64,000 bases of DNA from Massariosphaeria phaeospora (taxonomy: Eukaryota > Ascomycota > Dothideomycetes > Pleosporales). Location: positions 1-64,000 of the forward strand of contig JAADJZ010000020.1 in assembly GCA_011032825.1 (NCBI GenBank). Reading direction: 5' to 3'. The notes beneath the pieces were generated by a model. The model made no database searches. It worked only from the letters and a program-made list of their open reading frames with translations, and had not been told where the DNA came from. The first letter of the stretch is position 1. Each line of letters begins with the position of its first letter. Positions 12,517 to 23,850 of this stretch are shown in pieces. The position numbers were made by a program, and so were the translations under genes.

Positions 12517-12759
12517 CACCCACTTAAAGTATATTTTTAAGTTTATTTTGGTATTATATTACGTAGCTTATTAAACTATCTTAGTTATCTAAATAGTTTA
12601 ACTCTCTAATTGTAATTAGTCTAGTTTTCTAAAAACTAATTTTGTTTATTAAAAGATTAGAGAATTTATAACTAAATTAGAATTTAGTTATACATAGTAT
12701 TAAGTATATTTCTAATAGTAAACTTATAAGTTTCTATTTATATATAGAATTATAATTCT

Positions 12760-14400
12760 TATATATTTATAACTTTACTAAGTTATATTTTCTAGCGCTA
12801 GTTTTGATTGTATATACTTAAAAGCTACAGTATTTAGTCCTTTAGTTAATATATCAGCTAATTGTTCTTTAGTACTAATATAATTTAAGTCTATAATACT
12901 TTCTTGTATTTTTTTTTTTACATAATGATATTGTATATCTATATGCTTTGACTTTGAATGCAACTTAGGGTTTTTAGCTAATGCTATAGCAGGTTGATTA
13001 TCTAAAAATAGATAATATTTATTTTCTCTATTAACCTTATTAAAGTCTTATAGATTAATTATATTAATTAGATAAATATATTCTTTCACTGCTTCTTTTA
13101 AAGCTATGTATTCGGCTTCGCAGCTAGATAAAGCTACACTTTTTTGTAGTTTACTAGACCAACTTATAGGTGTATTATTTATAGTAAATATATAACTTGT
13201 AGTAGACTTTCTATCTACTATATTACTTTTCTAATCTACATCTACATAACCTAGTAATCTAAAGTTTGTAAAAGTAGATTGTTTAGTATTTTTAAATACC
13301 AAGCCTTGATTTTTAGTAAATATTAACTATTTCCAAATTCTATCTAAGGCTTTATAATGTGATTTATTGAAGTTAGACATAAATCTTGCGCAATTATTAA
13401 CTGCAAAACATATATTAGGTCTAGTTTTAGTAGCTAGGTAGATTAAACTACCTATTTGCTGTTAATAATAATTTACCTCTAAAGAACTAGCTTGTTCTTT
13501 ATTTTTATCTAGTTTAATTCCAGGCTCACTAGGTGAACTAACTGGATTTATCTTAGTTTTATTATATTTATCTAGTATATTGCTAATATACTTAGTTTAG
13601 CTTAGTTTAACTGCTCTATTTTGTCTATCTCTTATAATTTCTATTTTTAGAAAATAAAAGACTTCTCCTAAATATTGTAAATTTAATTCTAACTTAATTA
13701 GATTATTCTTAAGATTTGTAATATCTTTATTAAAAAGGCTTATTACTAATATATCGTCTACATAGACTATTATAATTATATTAGTAATCTTATTTATAAA
13801 GACACCTTGTTCTAATATAATAAGTATAAAACCTAATTGCTTTAATATATTAAAAAAGTGGTTATACTACAATCTAGGAGATTGTTTTAAGCTGTAGAGA
13901 GCTTTGTTCAATTTACAAAATAGCTTAGAATCCTTAATATTAAATTTAGATTTTAATTTATTATTATTATAGCCTGTAGGTTGTTTTATATAGATTTCTT
14001 CATCTATATTAGCGTAAACAAAGGCATTTTTAAAATCCCATTGTATAATTTCTAGATTATTTAAAGCAAAATAAGCTAATATAAGCTTTATAATTTTAGG
14101 TCTAACAGTATTAGCAAAGGTTTCTAAATAATCTACTTTGTAGACTTAATTATAATTTTTTACTACCTACCTAGCTTTATATTTAGCTATATTATTATTC
14201 TTATCTGTTTTAATTCTATAAACCTACTTACTTTTTAAATATATTTTATTAGTAGGTAGCGTAGTTAATTGCCAAGTATTCTGTTTAGTTAAAGATTGGA
14301 TTTCTAAATCCATAGCTTTAACTCAATTATCTTTATCTTGACTATTAATAGCGTCTTTAAAAGTAGTTAGTTCTTTATTTAATAAAAATAGTATGTAGAA
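12760..14400 (-). pseudogene. Cop1 reverse transcriptase and RNase H
   Basis: The RT catalytic box is intact: YVDDILV, with the two Asp codons at 13753-13758. RNase H ends in the open stretch 12778-12963, which contains KHIDIQYHYVK and the copia-type TKEQLADILTKGL close to the C-terminus. RT and RNase H share one frame, different from the protease/integrase frame; the shift lies in or near the Asn-rich spacer. Scattered TAG/TAA stops inactivate it. Confidence 0.85.
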
Positions 14401-14479
14401 TGAAGTCTAAATTATCTTTATTATTATTATACAAAGCTAATTTGTCTGTAAATTAAAGATCCTAATATTCATGTAATTA

Positions 14480-14740
14480 ATTTTAGGTTAATTGATTATT
14501 ATTATCAATATTATTAATAACACTGTTATCAGCATTATTATCCTCTTTTATAATATTATCATTAATATTATTATCTATATTAACGTTATTATTGTTAATA
14601 TTATCTATATTAACGTTATTGTTGTTCAAATCGTTAATATCATCAATATTAACGTTATTATTGTTGTTAATATTGTTTAAATTGTTAATATTATTAATAT
14701 TAACGTTCTTATTGCTGTTTTGAACAATATTATTATTAAT
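14480..14740 (-). repeat. Asn/Ile-rich minisatellite spacer inside Cop1 pol
   Basis: Imperfect tandem copies of AACGTTATTRTTGTTAATAT (plus strand), each about 21-33 bp. On the coding strand they encode runs of Asn with Ile, Val and Asp between integrase and reverse transcriptase. Low-complexity linkers are common here in copia polyproteins. Unit-number change in this tract could explain the frame change between integrase and RT. Confidence 0.75.
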
Positions 14741-14989
14741 AATAAAATCTTTAGTATCATTAATGGTATTAGGATCTATAAAGTTAAAATCTTTATTTAG
14801 TTTAAAGTTATAAAACTGATTTTCTAAGAATTTAACATCTTTAGACCAAATTATACGTCTAGTTTCTAAATCTAATAGTTTATAACTATTAAAATTATTA
14901 AATCTTACTAAAATAGCTTTTTTAGCTCTAGGTTCTAGCTTCTTTATTCGTCTTTTATCTTTATAGTAGGTTATAGATCCCTAAATTTT

Positions 14990-15960
14990 TATGTTGTTAT
15001 AGTTAATATTATAACTAGAATTTGCTAATTTAATAGAAATATTTCTTTGTAAACTAAAATGTAGCGTTATGTTATAAATATAAACAGCTGTATTAACTGC
15101 TTCTTCCTAAAAGTTTAAAAGAACTTTAGAATTATATAATAGTGCTCTAGTTATTTTTATTATAGTTTTATTAATTCTTTCTATTAAACCGTTTTGTTCT
15201 GCAGTTCTAAGAGAACTAAGTTGCTGTATTATACCTTCTTTTGTACAATAAGTACTAAATTGTTTATTATTAAACTCTCCTCTTAAATCAGACTTAATAA
15301 CTTTAATTTTGTTATTAAATTGCTTTTCTACTTTAGTTTTATAGTTAATAAAACAGCTAAAAGCTTCTAATTTGTTTTTAAAAAGGTAATAATCTAAACA
15401 TCTAAAGTAAGAATCTAGTATAAATAGAATATATCTATTTCTTTCTACGGTATTAAAGAATATAGGATCGCAAATATCTAAAACTATTTTATCTAAGTAA
15501 CTACTAGCTTTTGTAGTTATTTCTTTAGATATAGTATTAGTTTGTTTTGCTTTAATACAATCTTTGCAGATTATAGTATAAAGTTTATAAAGCAAATTAA
15601 GAACTTTATAAATAGTTTTAAGTCTTTTATGTTCTAGGCGTTTATGCTACAATTCTATTAAGTTATTATAACTAGTATTAGTGTTATTAATAACTTTAAT
15701 TTTCTTATTATTAGTATTAAGATAGTTATTTTTACTTTTTTTTACGTTAATACTAATTTGATATAGATTATCTACTTTATTAAATATTAAAGTAGAATTA
15801 TTTAAGTCCTTAGTAATTTTAGCTTTATCTTTACTAAAGACTACGTTGCAATTATCTAATTTAGAGATAGAAATTAGATTAACATTAAATTTAGGTACAT
15901 ATAAACAATTTTTTAAAATAAAATTATTATTAATAATTATATCTCTTTTTCTCTTACTAA
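14990..15960 (-). pseudogene. Cop1 integrase region
   Basis: Open at 15107-15595 (162 codons). It starts with the Cys pair of the GAG-pre-integrase/zinc region (ICKDCIKAKQ). The integrase core follows: LDICDPI, then a second acidic position in VIKSDLRGEF, then IERINKTII with the expected Glu. Upstream, towards 15960, the GAG-pre-integrase part is interrupted. The frame is shared with the protease. Confidence 0.8.
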
Positions 15961-15979
15961 CTAACTTAGTATTATCTCT

Positions 15980-16498
15980 TTAATTAATTTCCTTTGTATA
16001 ATCTATAAAATTACTAAATAGTAATTTATTACAGATTATATGCGTTGTACTTCTAGAATCTAAAATAAAGTTAGCTTTAGTTTTTTTAAAGTTAGGGTAA
16101 AGAGTTATAAGTACTTTTTTAGAAGTTGAATAATATTCGTCTGCTTTTGCAACGTCAAAAGGTAGATTATTATAATAATCTAGCTCTTTTGTAGAAGTAT
16201 TATTCTTCGTAATAATATCTTCGATAATACTATCTATAGTATTGTTGTTAGAACTAGTAAAACTAGTTCTATTAATAGTAACAAAAGCAGTTTCGCTATC
16301 TTTATTACTAGTAATATCCAAATTAATTAGACTAAGAAAAGTAGACCTAGTATTTGCTTTATAAACAAAGTTTGTATTCTTCTTATTAAGTTTAAACTTA
16401 TCAAAGTTTTTAAACCACTTAGGAGCTTTTTTAGGAAAAAGATAATAACAATTTTTAGTTAAGTGTAAATTATTTTTACACTTAGTACAGTATTTTTT
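15980..16498 (-). pseudogene. Cop1 nucleocapsid knuckle and protease
   Basis: The knuckle reads CTKCKNNLHLTKNC, an intact CX2CX4HX4C at about 16448-16489. The same frame continues without a stop to the protease, where ILDSRSTTHIIC (near 16050-16090) carries Arg in place of the Gly of the D-S-G triad. GGA-to-AGA is a RIP-type change, so protease activity should be lost. The frame is -1 relative to the upstream gag. Confidence 0.75.
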
Positions 16499-17166
16499 AG
16501 TCTTTGTACTTTGTTATTATTCTTAAATTTGTTTTTGACAAATTTATTCTTACTATCTACTCTATTAAATAGAGTAGTAGTAGATTTAGATTCAAAATTA
16601 ATATTAATTCGTCTAGATTCATCTAGTAAACTAGAATATAAAGATTCTAAATTAATATTATCTAAATTATTTCTATAACTTTGAGTTATATTGCTAACAA
16701 AGCTTTCAAATTCGCTAGTTAGATTATTTAAAATCCAGCTAGCTATAACTTGTATAGGTAATTCTAACTTCTTTTCTTTAAGTTGATTTGTTAACTGCTT
16801 TACTTTATTAATATATACTTTTATAGAAGAAAAGATAGCTAAAGTAGTAAAAAAGAATTCCTTACAAGTTAGAAATTTACTAGTAAAACTTTTAAGCGAA
16901 TAAAGATTTTCTAGTAAATCCCAAGCTTGTTTACTAGTAGTACAATATTGTACTTGTAATAGAGGTCCGTTCTCCACTAGTAATTTAATAATAGATAGAG
17001 TCTTTCTATCTATATTATTACTAATATTTGTAGTATTAGATTTTTTTATAGCAATAGAATAACCTTTTTCCTTTATAAAAGCTAAAGTTCTAAGCTTCTA
17101 AACTTCGTAGTTTGCTTGTCCTTTAAGCTTAGTAATAGAGATCTTATCTTGAGATAAAAAAAACAT
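16459..17166 (-). pseudogene. Cop1 gag (capsid-like domain)
   Basis: Starts at an ATG (17164-17166) and reads ITKLKGQANYEV, stop, KLRTLAFIKEKGY: the usual copia gag opening, with the stop standing for Trp. From 16977 down it is open for 172 codons (TSKQAWDLLENLYS and following), matching the copia gag domain. The frame ends at 16459, shortly after entering the zinc-knuckle region in the wrong frame. Confidence 0.8.
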
Positions 17167-17460
17167 TATTGTAGCTTTTTTAGCTTTTTTGGTTTACTTT
17201 ATAAAGTAAAAAGATTGATTTGTAGAGGATTTAGAAGCGTTTTTTGTAATTAGAATTACTAAGTTGGAGGTATAAGCGAGGATAGTAATAAAATTACTAA
17301 AAAGTAGTGTTTTGTCGTCTTAATATAGGCTTTTTGTTAAATTAAGTAAGTAAATTACTTAGTAGAAGGCGTAGTAGCGTTGATAGTTTGAAGTTTTGGC
17401 GTTGAAAGTTGGTGTTTAGCGTTGATAGTAGGCGTAGAAAGCGTAGCCAGGCTTATAACC

Positions 17461-17837
17461 TATAAAATAGGAAAGAATAAAGTTGTTGTAGTGTTGTAAT
17501 TGTAATCTTGTTGTGGTTTTAACTATCTACTTGCCGCGAGGGTCTGCTTCTATATATACTTAATATCCCTACATTGTATATAAACAATGTAAACAAAGAG
17601 TTATAAATAGTCTTTGTTCTAAACAATGTAGTAAACAATGTTATAGTCTATTTATAGATCTTAACAATGTTTCTTTGTTATAAACAATGTTATAACTCTA
17701 TTTATAGTTATTAACAATGTATAACAAAGAATCTCTTTGTCTATAATAAAGACATTGTTTATTAACAATCTATAAGTTATGCTTATAGTATTTATAAACT
17801 TAAATATAGCTTATATACTATATTTAGTATTCTAACA
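17461..17837 (-). repeat. Cop1 5' LTR
   Basis: A 377-bp partner of 12140-12516, with six AACAATGT motifs between 17583 and 17720. The first internal bases on the element strand read GGTTATAAGCCTGG, a candidate primer-binding site. Confidence 0.93.
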
Positions 17838-18988
17838 AGAATTGCGTAGTTAAAGTACTTTAACGCGTTTACTGTGTTGCGTACTGTAGAAAGTAGTAAG
17901 CTACTAATTTTAAACAGCTATAAGAGCTATAACTTGCTTGCTTTTTAAGATTACTATATAAAACACAAGATTATTACTTTGTATATACTTTTACACTTGT
18001 TGCACTTGCTATAGCTTTTTAACGTAAGCTGCTTTTCGCCGTTAAAACGCGTATATAGTACTAAGATTATGCTTTTAGCACGCAGGTCTATTACTTACAT
18101 TGCTAAACTAGACTTTTTTACTACGTTTAAAACAGCTTATTTTAAGACGTTTATAGTAGAGAGCATTAAAAAAGCTTTTAAAAGTGCTAAGCTTGTTCTA
18201 CACAACTTAGATACTATAATATTAAAGCTTAATATGCGTTTTTGTATACTCAACTAGCTACTTTAGCAACTTACTATTTAGAAGTCGCAAACACCAAGCA
18301 ACGCGCGCGAGTTTAAAGCTCAATCTACTTTTATTCGAAGTAGAGTTAGGTTGCGCGTTTAACTTATTACTAACTTTTATTGTTAAGTTGCTGCGAAAGC
18401 TTAAAAAAAGCGCGTTAGTAGTAGCCTACAAATACGCATTAATAGTTAATAAAATTGCCTAGCTTTGTACTACTATTAAGGCTGCAACTAAGCGTAAAAG
18501 TCGAAAACAAAAGTACATTTAAAAAGAAAGTACGCTTACAATAGAAGCTAGAGCTAAGTTAGCTATTTAAAAAACTAGTAGTAAGTAGAAAATAGTTGCG
18601 AAGGAGTTAGGTAGTAATAGTGTAGTAGATGTAGCACTACGACAACGACGCTATAGACGCTGTAGCAAGACAAGACATAATGCGCAAACCTATAAAGTAG
18701 TTGCTTCTAATAGTTCTAATACTAAATAATACTAGTTAATCTAGTATAATTCTAGTTGGTATAGTAGAATTGTAATGTGTATTGTTGCTTATAGTACGAT
18801 TTTAGTAGAGTAACTCGCTCGATAGTAGATTACATTAGTTATTTCTGCTAATTAATTTTTAAGCTCTTTGATATAGTGGTCTTTAAGCGCGTTCTAATGC
18901 AGCATTAATTTAGCTTGTTTTACAAGCTAAAAGAAGCTACTCTGCACTAAAGTAAGCAATCTAGTAATAAAATCGCGTACTAGCTTTT

Positions 18989-19484
18989 TGTTATTAGAGG
19001 TGTTCTCTTACCGAAGGTAATCGCGATCGAACTCGAAGATTCCGCCTAAGAGATTGTTCTGTGTTCAGAAAGCTTAATAACAACAAAAAAAACAATCTTA
19101 ATTCTATTCTAAATAGAATAACAAAGTAACAATCTATTGCCTATAGATCTAATCTATGTATAAAATGTACTTAAAAGAGTTAACTACAAAAAATCTAAAC
19201 TACTAAAGAAATTCTGCTAATCTATATAGTTCTCTGCTTTTTTGCTAAAAGCGTCTTAATTCGTAATCTTTCTTAGAGCGGAGATTGAAGCTGCTTTGTT
19301 AATCTCGCTAGATTCTAAGATTATTTCTTAATCTCTATTCTTAGCGGGATCGCGGTTACGTAACTGCTAACTTAATTCTGCTTTGCGCATCGTTGTACAC
19401 TCGTTCTACACACTAGCAAGCTCTAACAACTTTCTTGCGTCGTTGCTTAGTCTACAATACCTAGTATCGCTTCTATTTGTAACA
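18989..19484 (-). repeat. Gyp1-B 3' LTR
   Basis: A 496-bp LTR, TGTTATTAGAGG...TTTGTAACA on the plus strand. It shares its first ~250 bp and last ~100 bp with the Gyp1-C LTR. The middle block (about 19255-19375, around CTTAGAGCGGAGATTGAAGC) is unlike the GTAGCG-rich block of Gyp1-C. Confidence 0.9.
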
Positions 19485-19650
19485 TTATCTCTTTCTTTAA
19501 GAATATCGTTTTGATAGCTACTGTCTGTGCTGTGCTAGTTCGTTCTAAAGCACTTTGTCGTGTGCAGCGTAGGTATAAAAGTAAGTTAACTCGCAATTCC
19601 CGTCGTGTCGTAGCTTTCTCTAGTATTTCTTTAAGTTCCTAAGTCTAACT

Positions 19651-20255
19651 ATGCCTAAAGTTTTAAATTTTTTTTTAAATAATTTGACTGCTCGTTGCAA
19701 GGCTTTTGCTGCTTTAGTTTTGTTTTATAGTCGTAAAGTGCCAACGCCTTGCTCTTTGTGTTGCGAGAAAAGTTGCAAGTGTTTTATAAGCCTAGATTCA
19801 AGTTGCTGTTTTAAGTGTTTAGATTACAACTCTAAGTGTAATCTAGTAGTAACTACTTAAGACTAGGCTGCTATCGAAGCTAAGCGTCGTAGTTTTCAGC
19901 TTTAGATCGCGAAGTCTCGCTTCGCGCTTTCGAAGTTTGAGCTTAAGTTAGAGTAGCTAGATTGTTAGAAAAGAGAAATATATAGTTGCGAGCTAGCGTT
20001 TATTAAAAAAGTAAAACAGCTTAAAGCAGCTGCGGCCGTTGCTTTTGATTTCAAAAGTATAGCTTCTACCGATAGTCTTGTACTACTGCTACTCGAATTG
20101 ACTTCGGCTAACTTAGGCTAGTTACAGACTAACTTTTTCTTCTCGCTTTTAACTTTTCTTTGCTTTTCAATCTTTCTGCTTTTTTAAAGAACTTGGATTA
20201 TTTGCTTCTAGATTTCGCTAGTAATATGTCCGCACTAGTTCCTTGCAGTTCGTAA
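19651..20255 (+). pseudogene. Gyp1-B antisense gene: Zn2Cys6-like protein
   Basis: Lies between the 3' LTR and pol on the opposite strand. Open from ATG 19651 to 19857 (69 codons), then broken by in-frame stops; the frame ends at TAA 20253-20255, the same place as in copy C. The N-terminus is MPKV, and the cysteines follow C-x2-C-x6-C-x8-C-x2-C-x6-C, the spacing of a fungal Zn2Cys6 cluster. The sequence between is very different from copy C, although MPKV, the Cys spacing and the C-terminal segment are kept. Confidence 0.65.
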
Positions 20256-23200
20256 AATTTCGTATTAGTTTCTATGTATTCTAGCTTTCTAGCTATTCTT
20301 GCTATTTAACTAAGTATTTCTACTAACGTTTAAACTTCTGTAGGTCTTTAACTTCTTTAACTTCGTATTCCTCGTCTTCGAGTTCGATATTAGTTGCTAC
20401 TTTAGCGTTTAGTAGTGCTAGTTTAAGAAGTAATTTATAAAAAACTAGATGTATGCGCATGCTTGTAAGTAGCTGTAGTTTAAATAATACTAGTTTTTTA
20501 ACTTTTAGAATTTTGAATGGTTTTATTTAGAAGTTGTTTAATTTGTTGCATAGTTGTTTAGTTTTTAGATTTTTTTGTAAGAGAAAAACTCTATTTCTCT
20601 TTTTAAAAGTTAGTTCTTTAAGCTTTTTTTTATTTGCTAACTTAGCTATTGTAAAGTTTCTTTAAGCGATTTGTTAGCTTAATTCATCGTATAATTTTTG
20701 CATTCTAAAAGCCTTGTCGTCCGCTGCTAGCGAAATGCTTTTAATATCTTTTAAATTTTAATAAGCTACTAGCTTATATCTATAATTTGCGTAGTATAGC
20801 GAGTGTTCTATTGTCGTAAACCTCGTGCTGTTCTAGGCTAGTTGTGCTGTTAGTAGAAGTTTAACCTAGTTGTTTTGCAACTTGTTAGTGTACATTCGTA
20901 GGTACTATTCTAGCGTTTAGTTTGTTTATTCTGTCTAGCCGTCTGTTTGTAGGTAGAAGCTAGTTAATAGCTTTTTTGCAACTTCTAACTAGGCTAAAAA
21001 CGTGTTTTAAAACTTTAATGTAAACAGATTGTTTCTATTAGTAAAAAACTATTTGAGTAATTTGTAATTAGCAACGAGTGCCTTTGTAACTTCGTAAGCT
21101 ATTTCTTCTGCTATAATTAATTCTTCTGTTGGTACAAAATGTAATTTTTTAGTTAATAAGTCTACAATTACTAAGATTAAGTAGCATAGCCGTGCTAATC
21201 TAGGTTTTAACAATTTTAAAAGCTTTACTATAAAATCTATTGTAACGCTAATTTATAAGCGTGCGAGTAGTTTTAGCAGTTAAACTAATCTGTAAAGCTT
21301 ATGTCTTTTAAGTTTGTTTTTTAAACAATTTAAATAGTTGCCTATTGCTTTTTAAACTGTGTTTTGTACGTAGGGCATTGCGTATTTGTTTAAAATTTGT
21401 TAAACTATTTTGTTAATTTTTAAGTGTTCATATGCTTGTGAAGCATGTAATTTTTAAATAAGCTATATAGCTTAAGTGTTGTTTGTAACTATCTATCTTT
21501 GCTAGTCGTTTTTGCTCTATTTTTAGTGCATTTTTTCTTAATGCTCGTAACTTTAGCTATTTTAGCTAATTGTAGTTAGTTGTATTTAAGAGTTTTATTT
21601 AAGTTCTGTTGTAATACTAGGTTATGCGTAACTAGTTTGTTAGTTTTTATAAAATCTAATTTTCAACTAAGCGCGTTTGCGACTTTATTGTTAATTTTTT
21701 TGCGATAGTAAATCTTAATGTTGTAATCTACTATAAATTCAGCCTATTTAACTTGTTGTTTATTTAATTTTTTAGTTGTAGTAAAGCTAGTAAAGTTTTA
21801 GTAGTTTAAGTACACTTGTACTTAGTGCCTTGCTTCTTTTAGCTGCGCTTTTTATTGTTTGAAAGCGTTTATTATTGCTAATAGCTTCTTGTTGTAAACG
21901 TTGTAGTTAAGTTTTACTCTTAAAAACTTTCTAGAATAGTAAAACACTAGTTTCTATTTCCTGTTGTTGCATTGCTGCAAAAGTATTGCTTTTAATGCGT
22001 AGTCTAAGGCATTAGTTTTTACTTAAGTTTTTTTTTTTAAGTTGTGCATTTGTAGCATTAGTGCTGTAGTAAACTTTTTTTTAAGTTCTTAAAACGCCTG
22101 TTCCTGTACTTTTGTTTATTTAAACTTTTTGTTTTTTTTAGTAACTTTTAAGAGTAGTGTCGTAGTTTTAGAGTAATCTTTAATAAACTTTTAATAGAAG
22201 TTAGCAAATTCTAAGAAAAACTACACGTTTTTTACTGTCTTAAGAGGTAGCTACTTTTGTATAGTCTAGATCTTTTTCAAGTCTATAAACATACTTTCTC
22301 TTAAAATAATAAATCTTAGATAGCTAGTTTTTGTAACGTAGAATTTACACTTTTTTAAGTAAAATAGTAGCTAGTACTGCTTTATCTTTTGTAGCACTTT
22401 TTTAACATGTTTCTAATATTTCGCAAGCGTTTTTTTAGAGTATATCAATACGTTGTCTAAGTACGCTGTAACGAAAATATCTAAGTATTTGTATAGTACT
22501 TTGTTAATTAAGGCTTAAAACGTAGCTAGAGCATTAGTTAATTTAAACAGCTTAACCTAGTACTTATAGAGTCTATATCGAGTTTTGAAAGCTATTAACT
22601 ATTCGTGCTCTTTTGCAATTTTAATGCGATAGTATCTGTCTCGTACGTTAAGTTTTGTAATTTATTTTACTTTTTAAAGTTAATCTATAAGCTTTTAAAT
22701 AAGTAGTAGTAAGTATTTGTTTTTTTGTGTAACGTTGTTAAGCTGTCGATAGTCTACGCACAGTTTTAATTCTTCGTTTTTCTTTAGTACAAACAATATT
22801 AGCGAAGCTATTAAACTTTCGCTTAGTTATATGTATTCTCGCTAGATATTTCTTTAATTTCTTCTGCTAGTTGCGAGTTAGAGAATACATTAGTTTTAGT
22901 CGTAGTTTTGTTTTTTTTTTAAGTATAATTTTGTAATTCTATTTTTAGTAGTCTACTAAGTCGTGCTTTTTGTTTTTTTCAAAGAAGCTTTTAAACTCTG
23001 TTTAGTATTTAGTAGAAAAGTTTTTAAACTTTTTGTTCTATTTTTTAAAAAAGTTGAACTGTAGTTTGTTTACTTTTAAAAGCGCAACTTGTTGTATTTA
23101 TATAACGCCTCTTTGCTAAGAGTTTTTTTTACAAATTCTTGCGATCTTGTAAAGTGCAATTACACTAATTCTTTTGTTCTTAAGTAAGTTTTAAATTGTT

Positions 23201-23850
23201 GATTTGTTTTATTGTACTACAGCGACTTTCTTTCTAAGTCTTTAGCTACGTATTGTTTTATTTTTTTAATTAATATTAAAGTTGTGTTTTTGTAGCTAGT
23301 CGTACCTAATATACATGTTAAAACTTTTAAAGTTTATAATATTAATACACTGTTAGTGCTTAATGCTCGGCACTTTTAACTTAACTTTTTAAGTTTCTAA
23401 GTTAATTAAACTGTTTCTATATTTTAGTAGTTGTCCGTTAGCTAACACTATTTGTATTAGTTAATTCTTAACTTAGTAAAGTATCTTGTTTTTTTTTACT
23501 TATTTTAAAAAGACTAATGTTTAAGCAGCTTTGCTATTAAGTAGTGCAGTTAGCTCTTAGCTTGCAACTTTTGCTTTTACTTTTATGTAATTTTGTTTTA
23601 GTTGCGTTTTTTATACGTTTTGTACAGTTGTGCTAAAAGCACTTATACTATTCTAACTATAGGTTTAGTAGCTCGCTAGTTTTTTGCTAAAAAAGCTTTT
23701 GAGGCTTGTTTTTTTAGAATATTCTATTGCTCGTAGTAGTTGCATTTATTAGCGAAGCATTTCTATAGCTTTAAAAACTTGTTGTAGTTTTAGTTTTTAA
23801 AATTTTATTTCGTTGCTTTTTTTTATAGCTTGTAAATAGTGCACTTTGTA
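20129..23850 (-). pseudogene. Gyp1-B pol (protease, RT, RNase H, integrase, chromodomain)
   Basis: Aligns throughout with Gyp1-C pol. RT box at 22452-22463 reads YLDN, so the second catalytic Asp is lost. Stops, mostly TAG and TAA, occur throughout. The pol stop falls at 20129-20131, inside the antisense gene. The upstream limit near 23.8 kb is approximate. Confidence 0.75.

Larger units (their letters stand above)
12140..17837 (-). mobile_element. Cop1: complete Ty1/copia retrotransposon
   Basis: A 5698-bp element with two 377-bp LTRs and a perfect 5-bp target duplication AGAAT (12135-12139 and 17838-17842). Joining the flanks restores pg2. On the minus strand the order is gag, protease, integrase, reverse transcriptase, RNase H, which is copia order. 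The purine tract before the 3' LTR reads AAGTGGGTG (12517-12525), common in copia elements. It is less decayed than its surroundings: long open stretches remain in gag, protease, integrase and RNase H. Confidence 0.93.
10130..18729 (+). pseudogene. pg2 pogo-family DDE transposase, RIP-degraded and split
   Basis: Coding pieces lie at about 10130-10548, 11864-12139 and 17843-18729. The first matches the N-terminal DNA-binding part of the other copies; the middle matches the start of the catalytic domain of pg4; the last covers the rest. 18069-18257 is still open (62 codons). Near the end (18640-18690) it reads RRYRRCSKTRHNAQTY, a degraded version of the Cys/His tail CxxCxxxxHNAxTC shared by all pogo copies in this window. 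The stop is TAA at 18727-18729. Many internal TAG/TAA codons make it inactive. Confidence 0.75.
9975..18835 (+). mobile_element. pg2: pogo/Fot1-type transposon containing Cop1 and fb1
   Basis: Flanked by TA (9973-9974 and 18836-18837). The left end is ACGTAACCT followed by two copies of ACTATCGAGCGAGTTAC; the inverted right end (18790-18835) has only one copy. Removing pg2 restores continuity of pg1 when compared with the uninterrupted stretch near 51270-51290. Without the nested Cop1 and the fb1 rearrangement the element would be about 1.85 kb, the size of the other pogo copies here. Confidence 0.85.

Noticed and set aside
14492..14680. Plus-strand Ile/Asn/Val-rich frame of 62 codons
   Set aside because: Product of the AT-rich minisatellite read from the wrong strand; the minus strand gives the Asn-rich spacer of Cop1 pol.
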